64,000 nucleotides of DNA, taken from Elymus sibiricus. Taxonomy: Eukaryota; Streptophyta; Magnoliopsida; Poales; Poaceae. The notes beneath the pieces were generated by a model. That model saw only the letters and a list, made by a program, of their open reading frames with translations, was not told the origin of the DNA and ran no database searches. Where the stretch lies: assembly GCA_039707655.1 (NCBI GenBank), contig CM077676.1, positions 240,020,866-240,084,865 on the forward strand, given 5' to 3'. Shown here in pieces: positions 58,315 through 64,000 of this stretch (the first letter of the stretch is position 1; each line of letters opens with the position of its first letter). The translations under genes were made by a program, and so were the position numbers.

Positions 58315-58589
58315 ATAATATTGTCTTGCTTGAATCACTACAGCTGTTGTTGTTTCAATTATTACAAAACTGCTACTGTTACTATTACTACTGCTATCAA
58401 AACTATCATATTACTGTGCTACTAATATTTTCCCGCAGAGAAACAACTTCTCAGGTGTGGTTGAACTGACAACTCAACTGCTAAGGCTTATAAATATTCT
58501 TTGGCTCCCCTTGTGTCGAATCAATAAATTTGGGTGAAATACTACCCTTGAAGACTGTTGCGATCCCCTATACTTGTGGGTCATCAACG
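58315..58589 (+). mobile_element. LTR 3'-end fragment, Athila-like, plus orientation
   Basis: Ends CTATACTTGTGGGTCATCA, the characteristic terminus of a grass Gypsy LTR also present, inverted, at 62155. Contains TTGGCTCCCCTTGTGTCGAA. No primer-binding site follows. Confidence 0.7.
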
Positions 58590-58918
58590 GTATATGTAGG
58601 CTTGGAATTAGGGAAAACGGAGGCTGGTGGGGCCCACAAGCTCACGTGGCACGCTCTAGCGGGGCACGCCACCTGAGCTTGAGGCACTCTGCTGCCCCCT
58701 CTAGTAGTTCTTTGTGCCAGTATTTTTATATATTCCAAAACAATTCTCCATAAAATTTTGTCCAGTTCCAAGAACTTTCTATTTCTGCTAAAAAAACAAC
58801 ACCAAGGTTGTTCTGCTGAAAACAGCGTCAGTCCGAGATAGTTTCATTCAAATCATGCAAATTAGAGTTCAAAACAAGAGCAAGAGTGTTTGGAAAAGTA
58901 GATATATTGGAGACGTAT
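58590..58918 (-). mobile_element. LTR 5'-end fragment, minus orientation
   Basis: Plus-strand end GTAGATATATTGGAGACGTATTA, i.e. an LTR starting T(A/G)ATACGTCTCC on the minus strand, the same terminus as at 63664. It is joined head-to-head with the preceding fragment. Confidence 0.65.
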
Positions 58919-59330
58919 TAGTACTCTTCGGGGTCTCGAGTTCCAATGAAAGGAATCTCATGGTCGGTGTCGAAGTCCTAGTAGCTCGTGGAAGTTGCGG
59001 ACTTGAGCTTGGGAAGCTTCTCTTGATCATTTTCTTGAGGTGCTTGTGGGCGAAGATGTCGCACATCCAAAGGCGAAGATTCCTTGACATCACTTGGCGA
59101 AGATGCCAAGGTAGGTTGTGAAGTCGTCGAGCTCTCGAACTTCACGATCTTGTCGGTGGTGGTGTCGATGCTGATGTGACCTTGCCGGAGATGGTAGCTC
59201 GGAAGCATGTGCAGTTGAGTGTCTTCTCAAAGGTGATCTTGAAGACCTCTTGCCGATTTTGATGAGGACTTTGAGATCCTCCATTTGAGCATCAATCTTG
59301 GCGTCGATGAAGTTTTTTGTGGCATCAAAC
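58919..59330 (-). pseudogene. K ORF fragment, gag-like (uncertain)
   Basis: Frame-shifted minus-strand reading with KIVKFESSTTSQPTLASSPS and QMEDLKVLIKIGKR-like segments. It lies downstream of the K primer-binding site in the right orientation for gag, but shows no recognised capsid domain. Cut at 58918 by the LTR fragments. Identity is a guess from position. Confidence 0.3.
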
Positions 59331-60597
59331 TCATTGTTGTTGGTCTAGACTGAAGGAGATGTGCCATCCCTATACATCATGTCACTAGTGCAAGTAGTAA
59401 GTGGCTAAAGGGGAAGAACAATATCAAGTTACCTTCTCAACTCCGTGGATGACAAGGATCGAAGATTGTCCGATGTGTACCAATAGAGCAAATATGGTGT
59501 TGATAAGTGTTCCCAACGCACCTACAACTCACAACAAGGCTATATGTGGAGCTAGCTGGGATTAGTGGAACAAAAATATCATGCAAATTGAAGTCCAAGA
59601 TATTGTAAGAGTTGAAATCAATCTAAAGGACTCAAAATGCAAAGTAAGTGATCACAAATATAGAGGAGGGCAATAAAGAAACACACATGGTGGGATAATG
59701 GGGCTTGTGCAACTCTAGGGATCAGCAAGACAAAATTGCCTAACAAAGACTATGCTCGTGTTGCACAAATGCAAGGAGAGCGCTAGCTTGATTGCACGTT
59801 TGGGCACGATTCACCTCTTGACAACAATCATATACATGCAAGCAATATGTTTCCTATTCCATGTATCCTCATGCGCAAGTATCTCTTTCATGCTCCACTC
59901 TTTGCTTATAAGCTTTGATATTTTTCTTTCTTCCTTTCCACTATTCTTATTGAGCCTCGACCAAATATGAGAGAGAAGTATCATAAGATATGCACGGGAG
60001 CAAGCAATTGCACTATATGATATATCAAATGATGTAGCACTATGATATCATATGACTATGGTGCTCAAGTTTTCGCGAAGCCCGACAATACTCGGATAGC
60101 TAATCTCAATAGGTATGAAGGTGATCGCAAAGATGGTGGGCTATCAAAGTGTAATGACAAGGAAAAGTTTGTGACGGAATGGATACCTTGATCACACTTA
60201 ACCTTTCACGAAGTCGGGGGTAAGCCGGCCTTGCTTCCGGTGAAGATGGTCTCAAATAATGGATGATCATCGTCAATGTCGATCATCGGTGGTTGATGTA
60301 GTCGATGGCACTATACAAGCTTCCGGTGGTTGATGATGAAGTAACCGTCCCTAATTAGCCGAAACACCTGAGGAGATTCAAATCACAACTCAAACAACCA
60401 CAAATGCAGTGAGAATCAAAATGGGGACAGAAGTTATGGTGGAGGGCCTAGGCAAAGATGCTAAAATTTGAAATTTTTGATGGAATCAAAAGGTGGTGCG
60501 ACTAATTTTATTGGATGGTGGATGTCAATAGTTACAAAATGATCTAAAGAACGCGAAAATTGGAGTTCGGATGAATTAGTTATGGCTAAAATAAATT
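59331..60597 (-). other. K internal region, no gene seen
   Basis: About 1.3 kb without a supported ORF; mixed, AT-rich sequence. Confidence 0.5.
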
Positions 60598-60882
60598 TTA
60601 GCCGAAGTCAGTTTTTCCAGGTACCGGACGTCCGGTGCAGTAGTGGAATTCCGGTAATTTGCTCCTGGTTAGGGGTACCGGATTTCCGGAGGAATAACGG
60701 ACGTCCAGTGGTTCAGGAGGGACCGGACGTCCGGTAAAGGACCGGACTTCTGGTGGGTCGGGGTCAACTCGCCATTTGGGATCCGGAACGCGATTTTGGG
60801 CAGAAATTGAAGATTTTAGACTCGAAATTGATGAGGAACAAGAAAAATTGGGGCTAGGGAACTCCAAGGGAGGTAGATCCAC
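60598..60882 (-). repeat. K palindromic CCGGACGTCCGG repeats with short open frame
   Basis: Perfect ACCGGACGTCCGGT at 60623-60636 and 60722-60735, and variants at 60677, 60696 and 60741. A 94-residue minus-strand frame spans them and reads repeated TGRPVP-like units; whether it is translated is unknown. Confidence 0.7.
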
Positions 60883-61060
60883 TTGACAAACACTAGATCC
60901 ATGGAAAAAATCAACAAAAACTCACTAGAAACATCAAAATGCAAGAATTTTTGGGGGGGCCCTTTTTGTGGGAAATTTTTGAAATAGGCAAGAAAAATTC
61001 AAACTAAAGGCAAGAAAAGTGCGGGGGGGGGGGGGTAGGGCTCCAAATTCGTGGCAACAT

Positions 61061-61074
61061 GGCTCTTGATACCA
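61061..61074 (-). other. K primer-binding site
   Basis: On the minus strand TGGTATCAAGAGCC, a variant of the initiator-Met type, 6 bp inside the LTR. The adjacent leader has a G13 run at 61023-61035. Confidence 0.7.
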
Positions 61075-61080
61075 GGATGA

Positions 61081-62154
61081 TGTAGGGTATGGGCGAAAGT
61101 ACCCCTAGGTGTCCCGATGTTCATGAATTGGAGGTGGATTCGAGGAAGGACACGAAGAACGCGAGGGGAATCTTTGGGGAAAACACACAAATCAACACAC
61201 ATAAATGCAAATAGACATACACATACATAGATCCTTGATCGAAATCATCCAAAGAGAGAGATGGAACAAGATAGGGTTCTTCCGCAATTCCTAGGACAAG
61301 GAGGGTTGTTGGGTTCTACGCTAGGTGCATCGGTTGCAATTTAAAAAAATTCCTACATGCAGATCAACCAGGAACATGCTACGGGAGATGGATCACGGAT
61401 CGTTGGCACTAGATGTGCAGTGCCGTGCAGCGGAAGTAGAGTTGAGGCAGCGCATCTCCGGAGTCGTCTCCTCCTCGTTGATCTCCCACGTAGCCGATCG
61501 GATCCCACGAACAGGTTCGCCGGAGCGGCACAAGTGCACCGCCTCTAACGGTATCCGTGCGTGCAGGAGGAACGTCGTGTGGCGGACTGCTAGGTCCGAT
61601 CACACAACTGGCAACGATTGGAGGTGGCTAGTTGCAACACATGCAAATCCCTAATAACGGCGCCGAAGTGATCAACCAAAATGAGTGTGCCGCACCTCCA
61701 CTATATATAGGCATCCATCGCGGGCTCAACACTTGGGCCCCGCATGGACCCTAAAGCCCAATGTCTACTCGGTCACGATCCAAGTCTAGCTCAGATCACA
61801 TCCGACTAGTGTCCTTGGATCCAACCTCGTAGGTTCCTTCCCTTAAGCGCGCGACCCCTTAGGTTCAAGTCGACTTGGTCGCACGTCGGATCACCTCCGA
61901 CCTGCTCGGTTGGTAGTGGCCTCTAGCAAGCCGTGCCGACCACCAAGTTGACAATGAAGCTGGTTAGGCGAACCTGTACATCACACTTCTGTTCCCTTTG
62001 CCACACGATATATGTTTTCGGGCTCAATGCGAGTCTGTCATCCTTGTGCTAGCCTGACCTGTTTCTCGTTCCAGTGATGACGACCACAAACCGGATTATC
62101 TCATAATCCTTATCGCATGGCCATGCTTATGTTGGTCGGATCACACAAGGGGCC
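61081..62154 (-). mobile_element. K 5' LTR, inner part
   Basis: LTR beginning on the plus strand at TGTAGGGTATGGG. TATATATA complement at about 61703-61711 supports minus-strand transcription toward the primer-binding site. The frame at 61325-61654 lies in the transcribed leader and is not called. Interrupted by a solo LTR after GGGCC. Confidence 0.7.
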
Positions 62155-63664
62155 TGATAACCCACAAGTATAGGGGATCAATTGTAGCCTTTCTCGATAA
62201 GTAAGAGTGTTGAACCCAACGAGGAGCTAAAGGGAGAATTAATATTCCATTCAAGTTCTATCGACCACTGATACAACTCTACGCACACTTAACGTTCGCT
62301 TTACCTAGAACAAGAATAAAACTACTTTGTAGGTGTAAGGATAAGTTTGTACGAAATAAACTACAAGTACTTAGCGAGATAATAAAGCTAGGATTACTTT
62401 GCAAGACAATAAAAGTTAGTTGTTATAGTAGAGAGCTTTTTGTAGAACGATGAGAAAGATTGTCCATAGGCAATTGAATATGACATGTGTGATAATTATT
62501 ATATGCAATGAGGGAGAGGCATACGCTAACATACATTCCGTACATGGATCATATGCACTTATGATTGGAACTCTAGCAAGCATCCGCAACTACTAAAGAT
62601 CATTAGGGTAAAACCCAACCATAGCATTAAGTAAAAAGTCCCCTTTACTCCCATACGCAACAACCCCCTTACTCGGGTATAAGCTTCTGTCACTCTCGCC
62701 ACCCACTATAAGCGAATCATGAACGTATTGCAAAACCCTACAGCGGTAATCCCACACGCTTGTGCGACATGGAGGGCACCGTAGGACAGCACCAATTTAA
62801 CATACAACTCATATCAATCACACCATACCACAATTAACCCGTAGGACAAAAAGAAATCTACTCAAACATCATAGGATGGCAACACATCATTGGATAATAA
62901 TATGTAGCATTAAGCACCATGTTCAAGTAGAGAATTACAGCGGGAATAGAGAGGTCACACCACTGCATAGAGGGGAAGAGAGTTGGTGATGACGGCGGCG
63001 AATTTGTTGGTGTAGATCGCCGTCACGATGGTTCCCCCGACGGCACTCCGGCGCCACCGGAAGAGAGGGGGAGAGAGACCCCCTCCTCCTTCTTCTTGCT
63101 TGGCCTCCTCCCAAGATGGAAGGAGAGTTTCCCCTCTGGTCCAGGGCCGCCATGGCTCCCGGAGAGCAGGATCCCCTCCGAGATTGGATCTATCTCTCTC
63201 TCTGTTTCTCTTCTGTTTCGCGTCCCCATTTTCTGGCCCTTCACCGTTTCTTATATTCCTGGAGATCCGTAACTCCGATTGGGCTGAAATTTTGAGGGAA
63301 TTTTTATCCTGATATTATCTTTCTTGCGGCGAAAGAAGGGCTCCAACTGACTTACAAGGGAGTTACAAGGCAACACGGCGCGCCATACCCCCCATGGCGT
63401 GCCCTGTTACCTTGTGGGTTCCTCGGGCACCGTCTTGCGTTGATTCTTCTTCCAAAAAATCATATATATTCCAAAATAAATCTATTTCGTTTTATATGGA
63501 TTTTCTATGAAACAAAAATCATGCAAAAAACAGGAACTGGCACTAGGCACTGGATCAATATGTTAGTCCCAAAAAATAATATAAAATGTTGCCAAAAGTA
63601 TGTGAAAGTTGTAGAATATTGGCATGAAACAATCAAAAATTATAAATATGATGGAGACGTATTA
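62155..63664 (-). mobile_element. Solo LTR, Athila-like (1510 bp)
   Basis: Plus-strand ends TGATAACCCACAAGTATAGG and GATGGAGACGTATTA, with a perfect GGGCC duplication (62150-62154 and 63665-63669). No second LTR or internal domain, so it is a solo LTR left by LTR-LTR recombination. In the sense (minus) direction it starts T(A/G)ATACGTCTCC and ends CTTGTGGGTTATCA. Open frames near 62935-63312 lie in the GC-rich leader part and are not genes. Confidence 0.88.
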
Positions 63665-64000
63665 GGGCCCAGAGTATATCTCTCCTGATCGGAGGGGCAA
63701 ATCCCATCTTACTCGACCATGTCTCGCAGCATGGGTCTGGACAAGCCCGAAACCTACCTTTATAACTACCCAGTTACGGAGTAGCGTTTGTTCAGCCCAA
63801 AGGAGGTCTGTCACCATCCCGAGTACATGCACCAGCTCAGGTATTAGGACATAGAACGCATGTTGTACTAGAGACTCACAGATGACATATCGCTGCATCT
63901 CATAGTCGGGTCTGTCCGACTCGGACCTTATCTTGACTCGGATCCGACTATGTCAAATCCGACCAGTTCCTTCCGAGTCCATATTATCCGGCTAGCATCC
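63665..64000 (-). mobile_element. K 5' LTR, outer part (continues past window)
   Basis: Resumes after the solo LTR (GGGCC then CAGAGTATATC). It contains the block CTCGCAGCATGGGTCTGGAC common in grass Copia-type LTRs. The outer LTR end is not reached, so its length is unknown. Confidence 0.6.

Noticed and set aside
61325..61654. 109-residue plus-strand ORF.
   Set aside because: Lies in the transcribed part of the K LTR on the antisense strand with no domain or conserved partner in the window.

Overview
This window looks like intergenic DNA of a large grass genome, most likely a Triticeae species (wheat, Aegilops, barley or rye). Every coding stretch I can read belongs to a transposable element. 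I see no host gene, tRNA, CRISPR array or bacterial feature. The organism call rests on recognising grass LTR-retrotransposon types, a CACTA element with TTTGCCGTC subterminal repeats, and a Cassandra TRIM carrying 5S rRNA sequence. No database search was possible, so family names are given only at lineage level.

Layout, left to right. 1-2674: 3' end of a plus-strand Gypsy element (called G0) with an antisense, intron-containing accessory gene and its 3' LTR. 2675-5152: remnant of an older element (A0), a decayed antisense ORF plus a long LTR. 5153-12976: a nearly complete, non-autonomous Athila-like element (E1) with two 1.76-1.78 kb LTRs, a short zinc-knuckle ORF and a hairpin array. 12977-58314: one SIRE/Maximus-like Copia element (C1) on the minus strand, exploded by later insertions.

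Insertions within C1. G1 (15300-30247, Gypsy, minus strand, TSD TTAAG) is the same family as G0, and it is itself split by a coding-less LTR element (L1, 17597-23926). A composite Tat-lineage Gypsy element (33667-54969, TSD ATCAC/ATCAT) has its 5' LTR split by a CACTA transposon (33715-40737, TSD AGG). Its interior is an inverted, almost full-length second copy, called X (antisense gene, integrase, RT-RNase H, protease, gag). A Cassandra TRIM (56846-57613, TSD TTGGG) sits in the C1 5' LTR.

From 58315 on there are two LTR fragments in opposite orientation, then the 5' part of another minus-strand LTR element (K, 58919 to the window end) whose LTR contains a solo LTR (62155-63664, TSD GGGCC).

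The main biological theme is an accessory gene placed antisense between pol and the 3' LTR. In G0, G1 and X it carries GT-AG introns readable only on the strand opposite to the genomic RNA. Such introns would survive retrotransposition, so these elements can carry a spliced gene through an RNA intermediate. A second theme is local multiplication of polypurine-tract motifs (L1 and E1). A third is microhomology-bounded rearrangement (G1 3' LTR and the composite element). Almost all ORFs contain stops or frameshifts, so the elements are mostly dead.
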